64,000 bases of DNA from Nitrososphaerota archaeon (lineage in GTDB: Archaea; Thermoproteota; Nitrososphaeria; Conexivisphaerales; DTJL01), in the NCBI GenBank assembly GCA_021324115.1, contig JAJPJS010000025.1, positions 19,661 through 83,660 of the forward strand, written 5' to 3'. The notes below the pieces were generated by a model. It was not told the origin of the DNA, did not search any database, and saw only the letters and a list, made by a program, of their open reading frames with translations. A program made the translations under genes and the position numbers. Positions 23,010-31,760 of this stretch are shown piece by piece (positions within the stretch are counted from its first letter, which is position 1; each line of letters opens with the position of its first letter).

Positions 23010-24305
23010 CTACCTGGACGCCACCGACCTCAAACATTCCTGCATAAGTGAGTTTGCCTCCTTGAAATCCTCCGGTTCGATCTTCTCCTTATACTTCGAC
23101 CTTGCGATCCCCTCTGCAAGACGTTCCAATCCTGCAGGGAGAGACGCTCCAAGTCCGGGAAGAAATTCGGAGGCCTTGAAGATTGGTGCGACGGGTCGCT
23201 TTATGGATTGGTCCGGGGCAGGAAGTGGCCGGTTAAGTATGTCTACGGTAAGCCGGAACAACCCATCGGAATCGCTTTCTGAAACCTTTTCCACGAACCC
23301 TACCCAGCTCGCGCCCGAACCGGACTTCGGCATCTTGATTGGCACGTTGATAAGACCAAGAACATCTGGGTCCAGTATCTCTGCTTCTTTTCTGTACCAC
23401 ACATTGATCATGACGTTGGACTCGATTTCCACGGCAGACTCTCCAGGAGCGGGATAGAATTTCCTGGCGGCCAGTATATCAAGCATAGCCTGCCGTTCGA
23501 AGGGATCTGCCCTCTCCACTTCGTCCAGAAAAAGAATGCTGCCACGCTTCAAGTGTTTTGCAGCTTCCACCCACTTCTCCGGCCTGTTTCCTCCCATTGT
23601 GATATGCACCAGATGCGGCGAGAGTTTTGACAGCATGTGCCTTACCGTGGTCCTGTTCGCCGAATCTTCTCCCCATATCACAAGAGTGTTGAGCCTTTCG
23701 CAAAGGAGGGACTTTACGAACACCCTGAAAAGGAGCTGAACATCCTTCCTTTCCTTCAAGGCATCGAGCAGTTCGGATTCAAAGTCCCTAAAATTCCTCC
23801 ACTTCGCCCTTCTCAGGTCAGCAACCTGTGGGCGACCCTGCTCCTTTGACTGACTCCTGGAAGCGAACAGGGAGGCATTCGCTCTGTATTCATTCCACTG
23901 AGCCGAGCCAACAAATTCGGACTTGGGCGATATCGATATCGTATACCCGGAGGGTCCTTCAACAACCGAAACATCCACATAGATATAATACACTCCGAGC
24001 CTTCCCATCACCGCCTTTACGCTGACATCCTGGTCATAATTCCTGAGAACACCCACCCTGATTTCTGCACTATTGACATCTATTCCCTTGATTATCTCGT
24101 CCGCCAGCGCACTTCTGGCGTACAGCACCCACCGTGGAAAACCCTCTCCCAGCTTTGTGAATCTTTCGTCGTATGGATCAAGTCTTGCGAGATCAAGAAG
24201 GTTCTTTACACCATAATCTGCGAACGTCCTGGCTGCTATGCTTCCAAGTCCCGGTACTGCGCTCAATGGCTTGGACCCTGTTGGATTTCGTTGGGATACA
24301 TTCAT
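23010..24305 (-). CDS. Helix-hairpin-helix plus degenerate AAA/MCM-like ATPase domain protein
   Basis: 431 residues. The N-terminal HhH is LSAVPGLGSIAARTFADYGV (about 14-33). A central beta-rich domain follows. The ATPase-like domain has VIWGEDSANRTTVRHML where a Walker A would be: no GKT or GKS is present. An intact Walker B GSILFLDEVERADPFERQAM follows, in the position and style of MCM/MoxR ATPases. It is therefore probably a non-hydrolysing or ATP-independent relative. The function is not known; a DNA repair or replication accessory role is an inference from HhH plus the fold. It is in an operon with the IMPase gene. Confidence 0.7.
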   Translation of the reverse strand: MNVSQRNPTGSKPLSAVPGLGSIAARTFADYGVKNLLDLARLDPYDERFTKLGEGFPRWVLYARSALADEIIKGIDVNSAEIRVGVLRNYDQDVSVKAVMGRLGVYYIYVDVSVVEGPSGYTISISPKSEFVGSAQWNEYRANASLFASRSQSKEQGRPQVADLRRAKWRNFRDFESELLDALKERKDVQLLFRVFVKSLLCERLNTLVIWGEDSANRTTVRHMLSKLSPHLVHITMGGNRPEKWVEAAKHLKRGSILFLDEVERADPFERQAMLDILAARKFYPAPGESAVEIESNVMINVWYRKEAEILDPDVLGLINVPIKMPKSGSGASWVGFVEKVSESDSDGLFRLTVDILNRPLPAPDQSIKRPVAPIFKASEFLPGLGASLPAGLERLAEGIARSKYKEKIEPEDFKEANSLMQECLRSVASR

Positions 24306-24467
24306 GGCATATCTCAGCTTCTTTTGAAGAGGAGACTGCTATCACAAACAAAATGACGCAGACATGGCTTGTGGCGAGGAAAGGGACATGCGAGCAAGAT
24401 GCAATTCAAAATACTGGCCGGTTAATTAGCCGTTCGGTTTTCTAAGGAGCAGAGGCGACACAGCCCG

Positions 24468-27400
24468 CTAAATATACAGGTAAATAGTCTTGGCATCAAG
24501 GTCGGATTCGAACCAGCCTGAATCCTTGGGTTTCTCATCAAGTATCTCCAGCTCCTTCGCTCTTATAAGGAACAGCACCTGTTTTCTTCTGGATTTCAGC
24601 ATTTCCGCGTACTCATGGTCAAGTCCTGCTACCCCTGCCATGTCAACAACCTTGGTGGGCAGGTAGCCCTTTTCTTTTCTCAGAGCCTGGAATCTCCTGG
24701 CCAGGTCCCTCACAAATCCTTCCGCGACAAGGTCTGCATCCCTGGAGACGTCTATCGTGACGATGAAATTCCCGTTCCATGCTGCTTGGTAACCTTCCTT
24801 GCCCGATACCTCGAATTCCAGGTCGCCCCTTTCGAGCGTTAGGTTCGTCTCACCAACAGATATTTTGGCTACTCCTTTGTCCAGTACCTGCGCAAGGAGA
24901 TCGGACGGGGAGTCGGATATGACCGCAATTGTTTCCCGGAACAGCCTTCCTGCCTTCTTCGCGCCATCCTTTGTAAGCTTGACCTTCACCATCAATGGAA
25001 GTCGATTCAATTCTCTGGCGCGAGTCAGTGTTTTCACATTCGAAAGTTCCATGACTATCCTTGATGATTCCTCTCCCAGCTTTGCTCCATAATACAGCAT
25101 TGAACGAAGCGGCCATCTTCTTTTGACGCCGGCTTTCATTCTGGCCGAGTTCGCGAGCGATACTATTTCCATCGAATCATCCACTTCCTTCTCCAGCTTC
25201 CGGTCTGTGAGACCAGGCGCAGCCGTTGGGTATGTTCCCAGCATGAGGGGAAGTTTTGACCCGAACACGGCCTTGTGCAGGTATTCGGTCAGGAACGGGA
25301 CGATGGGGTGAAGCAGCCTGTCCAGGGTCTCGAGGCAGGTAGCCATCGTTGTATACACTGCCACCCTCTTGGGCCTTCCTTCATCCGTATCGTCCCAGAG
25401 TGCTGTCCTGGTCATCTGGACGTACTGTTGACTAAGCACACCTATGAGGAAGGCTTCAGCACTTCTCGCTGCTTCCTGAAACCTGCATCTTTCAAGGTGC
25501 TCATTAATCTCGGCCACTACGCCGTTCAGTTTCGAAAGCAGCCACTTTTCCTCCAGGCGCGCTTCCCGAAGCCCCTCGTCAATCTTCATTTCGTTCAATT
25601 CCCTTGGCTTGAACTCAAATGAATCATACTGGGAGTTTATGGAGTAGTAAAGATGCATATGGTAGAGCGTGTTAAGGACCTGAAATGGCCTTGCCATCAT
25701 TTCCTTATAACTGAAGCTCAGTGAGTCGGCCGGGCCTGCCTTCCAGAGCAGATAAAACCTTACAAGGTCCACAGAACTCTTGGTCAGCAGCTCGAGTGCT
25801 TCAATTGAATTCCCCCTGCTCTTGCTCATCTTCTCCCCCTTCTCGTCGAGCACGTGGCCCTGAAACAGGAAAGCCCTGTAGGGCGCCTGGGGTCTGGCTG
25901 TCAGCAGTACGTTTTCGACAAGTAGAGAATAGGCCCAGCCCCTTGTCTGGTCTATCCCTTCTGTAAGAAATGGAACCGGAAACCACTTTGGGTATTCATT
26001 TTCGCCGAATGATGCATAGGGGGAGGCGCCACTGTTGTGCCACGTATCAAGCACAAACGGTTCCCGTTCCGACGCCGCTCCACATTTTGAGCACCGAACC
26101 TTGATACGATCTATCCATGGGCGGTGAAGTTCAAAGTTAGGACCATCCGGTAGCTCCAGCGCTGACTCGACGATGCTTTTTCGGCTGAACAGAAAATCTT
26201 TGTTTCCGCAGCTGCGGCACACCCATACGGGAAGTGGAGTGCCCCAGACCCTTTCCCTGGTTATATTCCAGGGTCTGCCTTCGCGAACAATGTTGAGAAA
26301 CCTATTCCTCGGGGATTCGTAGAAGTACTCCACGGCCTCCGCCGCCTGGGCAACGCGGTCAACGATTTTATCTATCCAGTAAAAGTAGGCCCTTCTCGCT
26401 ACGTACACCAGCCTGTGGCCAGACCTCCAGCATAGGGGATATTCGTGACTAATCCTGCCTGAATGCACAAGGAGCTTCTTTGAACGAAGCTCCTCGACAA
26501 CCATCGAGTCCACATCCCTTGCGTACCTTCCCGCAAATTTTCCGGCATCTGGAGTAAATGTCGCGGAGTCGTCGAACGGGGAAAATACGGGTATGTTTCT
26601 CCTCGCCGCAACATCAAAGTCATCCTCTCCGTTGGCCGGGGAAAGGTGTACGAGCCCGGAACCTGTATTTACGTCAACAAACTCTTCTGCAACTATGTGA
26701 TGAGCCTTTCCTTGCTGATACAGCTTTTGTTGTCCCGGAACTTCATCGTACAGCGGAGGGTAGTAGCGCAATCCTTCTAGTTCTGACCCCCTGCCGAAGA
26801 GCTCGGGTTTCCCGGCCGTCTCTTTCAGATGAAGCTCCTTGGAAAGCTGCTCCCATCTGGTTGCTCCGACAACCCAATTCTCACCATCCACCCTAACCAG
26901 CAGGTAGCTTTCCTCCGGACGGACCCCCACCAGTTCATCTGTTATTACGGTGAATGGCATGGTGGTCCATATGACGAGGAACGCGTCTCTGTCAACCAGT
27001 TTTACCTTGTAGTAAAGGGACGGGTCTTCGACGGTGTCGTAACCCAGCCCCACCTCCTCGTGCGATAGGGAGGTCTGGCAGCTGGGACAGTATGGTACCA
27101 CACGGAAGCCCTCCCCAAGAAGACCCTGCTCGTGGGCGGCCCTGAGATAGGTCCATTCCCTTTCGATATATTCATCCTTGTAGGTCCAGTACGCTCCTTC
27201 TTCGTCCATCTGAAGGCCTATGAGCCTGTTGGTTTTCAACCAGGGTTCATGATACTTCTTGATCAGGGATTTGCATGTGGCCACCAGCTTTTCCTCCCCC
27301 ACGATTCGGAGGTTTTCACTCTTTGAGCCCTTGAGGCCGAGTTCCTTCTCCGCCTCCAGCTCCACCGGAAGCCCCTGCGTGTCCCACCCACCGTTGAACA

Positions 27401-27656
27401 GGACCTTGACCCCCTTCATCGTGAGGTGCCTGTGCCAGAGGTCTTTCATCATCCTGCCTCGCATATGACCTATGTGAGGGAGACCATTCAGAGTGGGGGG
27501 ACCTTCGACGTACCCGATCATCTCCTTTGACTGTCTCTCCTTGAGCAGTTTCAGAAGTCCCACTCCCTCCCAGTACTGGCGAATCTTTTCTTCGAGAACC
27601 AGAGGTTCGTATGACTTTTCCAGTTGAAAACTCCAGTTCTCTTCGGGAGTGGGCAT
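24468..27656 (-). CDS. ileS: Isoleucyl-tRNA synthetase
   Basis: 1062 residues, class Ia synthetase charging tRNA-Ile. HIGH is at residues 61-64 (GLPHIGHMRG), WDTQGLPVELEAE follows, and KMSKS is at 609-613. Zinc ligands CPSC and CRSCG and the editing domain between them are present. Length is normal for archaeal/eukaryotic-type IleRS. ATG 27656 has an AAAGGA immediately upstream. The gene is divergent from the phosphoesterase gene; the shared region carries a palindrome at 27801-27816. Confidence 0.98.
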   Translation of the reverse strand: MPTPEENWSFQLEKSYEPLVLEEKIRQYWEGVGLLKLLKERQSKEMIGYVEGPPTLNGLPHIGHMRGRMMKDLWHRHLTMKGVKVLFNGGWDTQGLPVELEAEKELGLKGSKSENLRIVGEEKLVATCKSLIKKYHEPWLKTNRLIGLQMDEEGAYWTYKDEYIEREWTYLRAAHEQGLLGEGFRVVPYCPSCQTSLSHEEVGLGYDTVEDPSLYYKVKLVDRDAFLVIWTTMPFTVITDELVGVRPEESYLLVRVDGENWVVGATRWEQLSKELHLKETAGKPELFGRGSELEGLRYYPPLYDEVPGQQKLYQQGKAHHIVAEEFVDVNTGSGLVHLSPANGEDDFDVAARRNIPVFSPFDDSATFTPDAGKFAGRYARDVDSMVVEELRSKKLLVHSGRISHEYPLCWRSGHRLVYVARRAYFYWIDKIVDRVAQAAEAVEYFYESPRNRFLNIVREGRPWNITRERVWGTPLPVWVCRSCGNKDFLFSRKSIVESALELPDGPNFELHRPWIDRIKVRCSKCGAASEREPFVLDTWHNSGASPYASFGENEYPKWFPVPFLTEGIDQTRGWAYSLLVENVLLTARPQAPYRAFLFQGHVLDEKGEKMSKSRGNSIEALELLTKSSVDLVRFYLLWKAGPADSLSFSYKEMMARPFQVLNTLYHMHLYYSINSQYDSFEFKPRELNEMKIDEGLREARLEEKWLLSKLNGVVAEINEHLERCRFQEAARSAEAFLIGVLSQQYVQMTRTALWDDTDEGRPKRVAVYTTMATCLETLDRLLHPIVPFLTEYLHKAVFGSKLPLMLGTYPTAAPGLTDRKLEKEVDDSMEIVSLANSARMKAGVKRRWPLRSMLYYGAKLGEESSRIVMELSNVKTLTRARELNRLPLMVKVKLTKDGAKKAGRLFRETIAVISDSPSDLLAQVLDKGVAKISVGETNLTLERGDLEFEVSGKEGYQAAWNGNFIVTIDVSRDADLVAEGFVRDLARRFQALRKEKGYLPTKVVDMAGVAGLDHEYAEMLKSRRKQVLFLIRAKELEILDEKPKDSGWFESDLDAKTIYLYI

Positions 27657-27800
27657 TCCTTTACTCTGGGCACTCCCAAAGTACCGGCGTTTTAACCATT
27701 TTTCTTTCAGAATTGTCGGAAGAAAAGATTCAGAGTTGCTGATTATACCCAGTCAGGTTCTACCAGCAGGATAGGGGAATTGCACAACCAGTCGTTCTGG

Positions 27801-27816
27801 TGTTATACATATAACA
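27801..27816 (+). promoter_or_regulatory. 16-bp palindrome between ileS and a phosphoesterase gene
   Basis: TGTTATA and TATAACA are separated by CA. It lies in the 230-bp divergent region, 71 bp before the phosphoesterase start and 145 bp before ileS. It resembles the palindrome in the ilvE promoter (17073-17086) and may be a shared operator, a TATA box, or both. Confidence 0.45.
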
Positions 27817-27886
27817 GCGGCGGGTAAGGTGTCTGAATCGAACTCGTTAAGAGAGCGGAAAACATAGCCTAGTGTGAGGGCGACAA

Positions 27887-28576
27887 TTGAGCGAATATGC
27901 CTTCATATCCGACCTCCATTCCAATCTGGAAGCTCTTCAGGCCGTCGAGCCCCATCTGATGGGGATGAAGGTCATAGCGCTCGGTGACATAGTGGGATAT
28001 GGTGCGGACCCTGCGGCGGTCGTCAGCTGGGTCAGAAAAAACACTTTTCGGGTCGTTCAGGGAAACCATGACTACGCGGTGGCCATGGATGACTATGGCT
28101 GGCTTAACTCAGGCGCTGCCGAGGCTGCCCGATGGACCAGAAAAAGTCTCCATGACGAAGACCTTATGTTCCTCCGCAACCTACAACCTACACAGAGGAT
28201 AGAACTGGATGGGTACAGGGTGCTGATCGTACACGGGAGCCCGGAGGACCCCTTGCATGAATACGTATTCCCACAAACTCACGAGTCTCTGTTTGATTAT
28301 TACCTTGAAAAGTATGATTGTGACATAATCGCAATGGGGCACACCCATTTCCCCTTTTCATTTAAATCAAAGAAAGGACTTCTATTCAATCCGGGAAGCG
28401 TGGGTCAGCCCAGGGATGGCGATCCGAGGTCCAGCATCGCTGTGCTGGAGTTGGGCGGTACCACGCCCACCGTAAAAAATATCCGAATTGAATACGAAGT
28501 CGAAGTCGCAGCCAAAAAGATCATCACGGCGGGCCTGCCGGTGACCTTCGGCAACAGACTCTTCGTGGGCCACTGA
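27887..28576 (+). CDS. Metallophosphoesterase (YfcE/MJ0936 family)
   Basis: 229 residues. Metal motifs in order: ISDLHSNLEAL (Asp-x-His, about 8-12), GDIVGYG, GNHDYAV, VHGSPED and GHTHFPF, all of the calcineurin-like fold. The YfcE/MJ0936 group hydrolyses phosphodiesters; physiological substrate is unknown. The start is TTG 27887. A 229-residue length is slightly larger than YfcE and matches the archaeal diadenosine/phosphoprotein-type members. Confidence 0.9.
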   Translation: MSEYAFISDLHSNLEALQAVEPHLMGMKVIALGDIVGYGADPAAVVSWVRKNTFRVVQGNHDYAVAMDDYGWLNSGAAEAARWTRKSLHDEDLMFLRNLQPTQRIELDGYRVLIVHGSPEDPLHEYVFPQTHESLFDYYLEKYDCDIIAMGHTHFPFSFKSKKGLLFNPGSVGQPRDGDPRSSIAVLELGGTTPTVKNIRIEYEVEVAAKKIITAGLPVTFGNRLFVGH

Positions 28577-28587
28577 GGCCCTCTGGA

Positions 28588-29064
28588 TCAACCCGGAGCA
28601 CGCCTACGCAGTTTTCGAAGCCCGAGGAGCGCAGATACCTCGACTTTACTGGCCCCCTGACCAGAATCAGTTATTTGACTCATGTTAAAAATTTTTGCAT
28701 TTCGAAGCACCGAAAGAGCTTTCCTGGTATCAACGCTTACCTCCCTCGAGCCACCGTAGAAAACCATCATCGAGGGTTTCCCAGGCTTGGCCCCGACAAG
28801 TTCCATGGCTTTCCTAATCTGATCTGAACCAGCTAGCCTCAAGAGGAAGTCCACTTCCTTCGACCTTGCAAGCAGCTGACCACGAATAGACGCTTCTTCG
28901 GTTTGATAGAGCAGAATTTTCAATGTATTTCCGTCCGGAAGCGCAGCCGCGTCAAATGACTGCACGAAGCTTGACGAATGTCTTCTGACTTTCACCAGCT
29001 CATCCTTCGGGTTCTCCGATGCCAGGTACGAAAGGACTGAAATTTTCCTATTTGACACTTCCAT
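28588..29064 (-). CDS. cgi121: KEOPS complex subunit Cgi121
   Basis: 158 residues. The pattern of a variable N-terminal half, then LLARSKEVDFLLRLAGSDQI and RKAMELVGAKPGKPSMMVFY, matches Cgi121. This protein binds the kinase Bud32 and recruits the tRNA 3' end during t6A37 synthesis. ATG 29064 is chosen over a longer reading to 29121. An AGGAGG (29073-29068) precedes it by 3 nt, a short spacer, and lies inside the upstream ubiquitin-like gene. It overlaps that gene by 17 nt. The other KEOPS subunits are not in this window. Confidence 0.78.
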   Translation of the reverse strand: MEVSNRKISVLSYLASENPKDELVKVRRHSSSFVQSFDAAALPDGNTLKILLYQTEEASIRGQLLARSKEVDFLLRLAGSDQIRKAMELVGAKPGKPSMMVFYGGSREVSVDTRKALSVLRNAKIFNMSQITDSGQGASKVEVSALLGLRKLRRRAPG

Positions 29065-29314
29065 AAGCCTCCTGCCCCCCATGGACGACGGGAAGAAGAA
29101 CCAGCTCATCCTCACTTCCAAGTTTCAGATTTTCTGGTTGTAAAGAGCCAGACTCGGAACCATTAACAAGGACCAGTACGTCTCCGTTTTTTATGAGCCG
29201 CACCACGTCGGAGGGCAGGCTTACCATTACCGATTCAAGATCATCCGCCTCCATATTCTTCTCCTCCCAGCCACAAACGCTCTTCACGAGCCCGAGAGCA
29301 CGAATCTTCACCAT
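29048..29314 (-). CDS. Ubiquitin-like small modifier / MoaD-ThiS-fold protein with a tail after Gly-Gly
   Basis: 88 residues. The beta-grasp pattern VKIRALGLVK...LPSDVVRLIKNGDVLVLVNG...DELVLLPVVHGG ends in the Gly-Gly typical of SAMP/Urm1/MoaD. Here, however, Gly-Gly is followed by QEAYGSVK before the stop. SAMPs are activated at a C-terminal Gly-Gly and attached to proteins or used as sulfur carriers; the tail would have to be removed first. It overlaps the Cgi121 start, and the extra codons carry that gene's SD. Confidence 0.8.
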   Translation of the reverse strand: MVKIRALGLVKSVCGWEEKNMEADDLESVMVSLPSDVVRLIKNGDVLVLVNGSESGSLQPENLKLGSEDELVLLPVVHGGQEAYGSVK

Positions 29315-29356
29315 TTCAGGCCGTCAACTCTTCCAGAAGGGAGCCACCGAGGATAG

Positions 29357-30205
29357 TCAAGCCCCGTATACATAAATTGTCTCTTCATATTTCCGTCCCA
29401 AATAGGTTGAGCCGGGCCCCAATCGAGTGGGTTTTGAATTGCCTATTATCCTGTCCAGCTCTGCGTTTGCCTGTTCCTGCGCCATGAGTGACTGGTTTCT
29501 CAGAGAGTCCAAGGGAATCCCCAAACCGAGTGGCCTGGCGGGTATCAGATGTCTTGTGCTCTTTGGAGGGAAGAGTCTTTTCAGGGTTGCCGCCTTCACC
29601 ACATCGTCCTTGTCTGGCAAGGGAACATACAGTGTTGCGTGACTTTCATCGGGTGGAAATCCTTCATCATCCGTTTGAATGGAAACAGGAATATTCGACC
29701 TCTTACAGTACTCGTCAAACGACCTTACAACGGAAAATGAGTCAAAAGGTCCGCCCGCGGTCAAGGAAGCAAGAGCCTTGCGTCCTCGAACAAGAGCCGC
29801 AACAGAGGCTCGTGAGTCCACCAGCCTGATTGCTTCATCTCTGCTCATTGATATCCGGAGCCCAGTTGTTTTTGAGAGTTCGGATACTCTCTTGTCATCG
29901 AATTTCGCCGATCTGAGCCATCTTTTTACCTTAACCCTCGAATCCGAGTAGTCGACCCTGCATACGACTCCCAGTTTGGCAGACAGCTCCGTCAGGGCAC
30001 GATGCCTGTGCATTCCGTCAAGAATGGTAAGTGTCCGGCTATCGATTATTATCGGGTCGCGCTGAACTCCGTCTTCAATAAGATTCTGCTTTAATTTTAA
30101 GACAGACTCCGGTATTGTTTCCTCATGAGGGAGTAGTTCTTCAAGACGGAGTATAGACAGCTCTAACCTGAAGCCGGCATGGCTGACAACGCGTCCAGAA
30201 TTCAA
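29357..30205 (-). CDS. ParB-fold protein, SerK-like free serine kinase
   Basis: 282 residues. The N-terminal ParB/Srx domain has LLPHEETIPESV (Glu29-Glu30) and IIIDSRTLTILDGMHRHRAL (Asp63-Gly-Met-His-Arg). These are the positions used by archaeal SerK, which phosphorylates free serine with ADP for cysteine synthesis. The C-terminal half (about 130-282) is less conserved and partly low in complexity. A chromosome-partition ParB is less likely because there is no HTH/ParA. It overlaps the S17e stop by 4 nt (ATGA). Confidence 0.75.
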   Translation of the reverse strand: MNSGRVVSHAGFRLELSILRLEELLPHEETIPESVLKLKQNLIEDGVQRDPIIIDSRTLTILDGMHRHRALTELSAKLGVVCRVDYSDSRVKVKRWLRSAKFDDKRVSELSKTTGLRISMSRDEAIRLVDSRASVAALVRGRKALASLTAGGPFDSFSVVRSFDEYCKRSNIPVSIQTDDEGFPPDESHATLYVPLPDKDDVVKAATLKRLFPPKSTRHLIPARPLGLGIPLDSLRNQSLMAQEQANAELDRIIGNSKPTRLGPGSTYLGRKYEETIYVYGA

Positions 30206-30465
30206 CTGGTTGAAGCAACCCCCTTCTGTTCGGCCGACGCACCGGCCGGTTCGGGGGACTCCTTCGCCTCTTCGGTTTGTTCCTCGGCTTCCTCTTCGAG
30301 CAGTTTAAAGTGTCTTGTTATGTAGCCGGCGACTTCGTTTCTCAACAGCTTTGACCTGAAGATCGCATGCTCCGAGAGGAATTTTTTATTTGCTTCATAA
30401 TCCGAGGAAAATTTCCCTGGAAACTGCTGCATCAACTGTGATGCAAGTCTTCTGATTCTGTTCAC
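30202..30465 (-). CDS. rps17e: 30S ribosomal protein S17e
   Basis: 87 residues. Core RIRRLASQLMQQFPGKFSSD then YEANKKFL and NEVAGYITRHFKLL is diagnostic. A Glu-rich, Ala/Ser tail of about 25 residues extends beyond the usual archaeal length (about 60-65). It is the first gene of a short operon with the SerK-like gene, which starts within its stop codon. Confidence 0.95.
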   Translation of the reverse strand: MNRIRRLASQLMQQFPGKFSSDYEANKKFLSEHAIFRSKLLRNEVAGYITRHFKLLEEEAEEQTEEAKESPEPAGASAEQKGVASTS

Positions 30466-30542
30466 GCCCGTAATCTCGTCAGGCCTTCAATCTGCCCTTT
30501 TAAAACCATTTACGGAGCGAATTTGGGTTAGGCCGGTCCCCT

Positions 30543-31295
30543 TTAATCCAAAGTTCTATCCTTAAGAGGGTCGTATCCAAGAAACCTTTTAAAATTTTCA
30601 TAAACCACATCCTCAAGTTCCTCTACCTTGATCCGTCTCTCCTGTGCAATTGAGAACAGTACACTGCAGACGAGTCTGGGGTCGGCCGGTTTGCCACCGT
30701 AAAAAGCTCCGTAGACGACCGGACTGTCAGTTTCTACGAGAAGTTGATCCGAAGGCGTCAAACTTACCAGTCTCTTCAGCCGTTTTGAATAGGTGGCGGC
30801 GGGCCCGAAGGAGAAATAGTAGCCTCTGGAGGCGGCGACACTCAAATTTCTCTCGTCCGAGTCGAACCAGTGAAGCAAGACGCTTCCAGGTTCGTACCTG
30901 GACAGCTCCTCCAGCACCCTTCCTACCATGCCTCTCGAGTGGACGCTTACCGGCTTGCGAAGCCGCTCCGCCAGTTCCAGCTGGTGCCTGAAGGAATCCA
31001 GCCGGTCCGCGGTATCAAATCGCGAATCAAGACCGATTTCGCCGATCCCGGATATCCATGGCAGATTCTTGAGTATCACGTTTGCAATTTCTGGGGTTTC
31101 GACCTGCGATTTGGCTGGGTGCACCCCGGCGAAGAAGCTCACACATTTGGGGAAGGGCCTTACAAAATCAAGCGTGGTATGGAAATCAGTTAGATCGGTT
31201 GTATTGAGGATGATACAGAGGCTTCCGTCCTGGAGCATGTATTTTATTCCGTCCAGATAATCCCCGAAGTGTGCATGTGAGTCGCAGAGTGTCAA
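30543..31295 (-). CDS. TatD-family metal-dependent hydrolase / DNase
   Basis: 250 residues. Metal-binding pattern: DSHAHF (residues 5-10), GIGEIGLD (Glu near 87), VSVHSRG, LLHWFD and LLVETDSPV. TatD proteins are TIM-barrel 3'-5' exonucleases or hydrolases. Divergent from the histone gene; the short gap holds both promoters. ATG 31295 gives the usual family start two residues before the metal motif. Confidence 0.9.
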   Translation of the reverse strand: MTLCDSHAHFGDYLDGIKYMLQDGSLCIILNTTDLTDFHTTLDFVRPFPKCVSFFAGVHPAKSQVETPEIANVILKNLPWISGIGEIGLDSRFDTADRLDSFRHQLELAERLRKPVSVHSRGMVGRVLEELSRYEPGSVLLHWFDSDERNLSVAASRGYYFSFGPAATYSKRLKRLVSLTPSDQLLVETDSPVVYGAFYGGKPADPRLVCSVLFSIAQERRIKVEELEDVVYENFKRFLGYDPLKDRTLD

Positions 31296-31326
31296 TCTTC
31301 AGCAACAGCACTGGTTATAAAGGATA

Positions 31327-31333
31327 TTATATA
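31327..31333 (+). promoter_or_regulatory. TATA box of the histone gene
   Basis: TTATATA is centred 27 nt before ATG 31357, predicting a leaderless transcript. A second match, GTTATAAAGG (31314-31323), lies just upstream. Confidence 0.6.
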
Positions 31334-31356
31334 CCTGAAGCGACAGCGACCACGAC

Positions 31357-31578
31357 ATGTCTGAAAGCGAGTTTGGTTCAGCCGGCGTGTTCAGAATTCT
31401 GAAAAAGGCTGGCGCAGAAAGGGTGGGTGACGACGCGGTAGTCGAATTCAAGTTCGTTCTTGAAGAGTTGGGATTAAAGATAGGACAGAAGGCCGTAGAA
31501 TTGGCCTCACATGCGGGAAGGCGCACCGTCAAGGCAGCGGACATAAAACTGGCGGCCAAGACAATCCTTGAAAAGTAG
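31357..31578 (+). CDS. Archaeal histone
   Basis: 73 residues. Histone fold: FRILKKAGAERVGDDAVVEF then KFVLEELGLKIGQKAVELAS then HAGRRTVKAADIKLAAKTIL. The RTVKAADI loop 2/alpha 3 pattern is characteristic. It has about 8 extra N-terminal residues (SESEFGSA) beyond the minimal HMf type. It packages DNA as dimers or higher-order polymers. Co-occurrence with Alba in one genome is normal for many euryarchaea; Thermoplasmatales usually have the HU-like HTa instead. Confidence 0.95.
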   Translation: MSESEFGSAGVFRILKKAGAERVGDDAVVEFKFVLEELGLKIGQKAVELASHAGRRTVKAADIKLAAKTILEK

Positions 31579-31649
31579 ATCTTCAGGCAGGCTGGCGAAG
31601 TGCGCCCCAAACTAAACTTTAAAGATAGCACGAAAGGGGTTTGTGTGGA

Positions 31650-31757
31650 GCTCCGGTAGTATACCCTTCAGGGTAGATTCCCTCAGGGGGCTGAAAGTCC
31701 GGTCAAGTATCTCGGCCTCTCGAGCCGATAACCCGGGTTCAAATCCCGGCCGGAGCA
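31650..31757 (+). tRNA. tRNA-Glu (CTC) with a D-loop insertion
   Basis: The acceptor GCTCCGG pairs with CCGGAGC, the anticodon stem TCGGC/GCCGA encloses CTCTCGA (anticodon CTC), and the T loop is TTCAAAT. The discriminator is A, and CCA is encoded at 31758-31760. The D stem is GTAT/GTAT with G-U pairs. Between A14 (31663) and the canonical GTCCGG of the D loop (from 31697) are 33 extra nt (31664-31696). These can fold as CCCT/AGGG and AGGG/CCCT hairpins, or as TTCAG/CTGAA. An intron at a non-canonical D-loop position is the simplest explanation; exact splice sites cannot be fixed by eye. Confidence 0.92.
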
Positions 31758-31760
31758 CCA

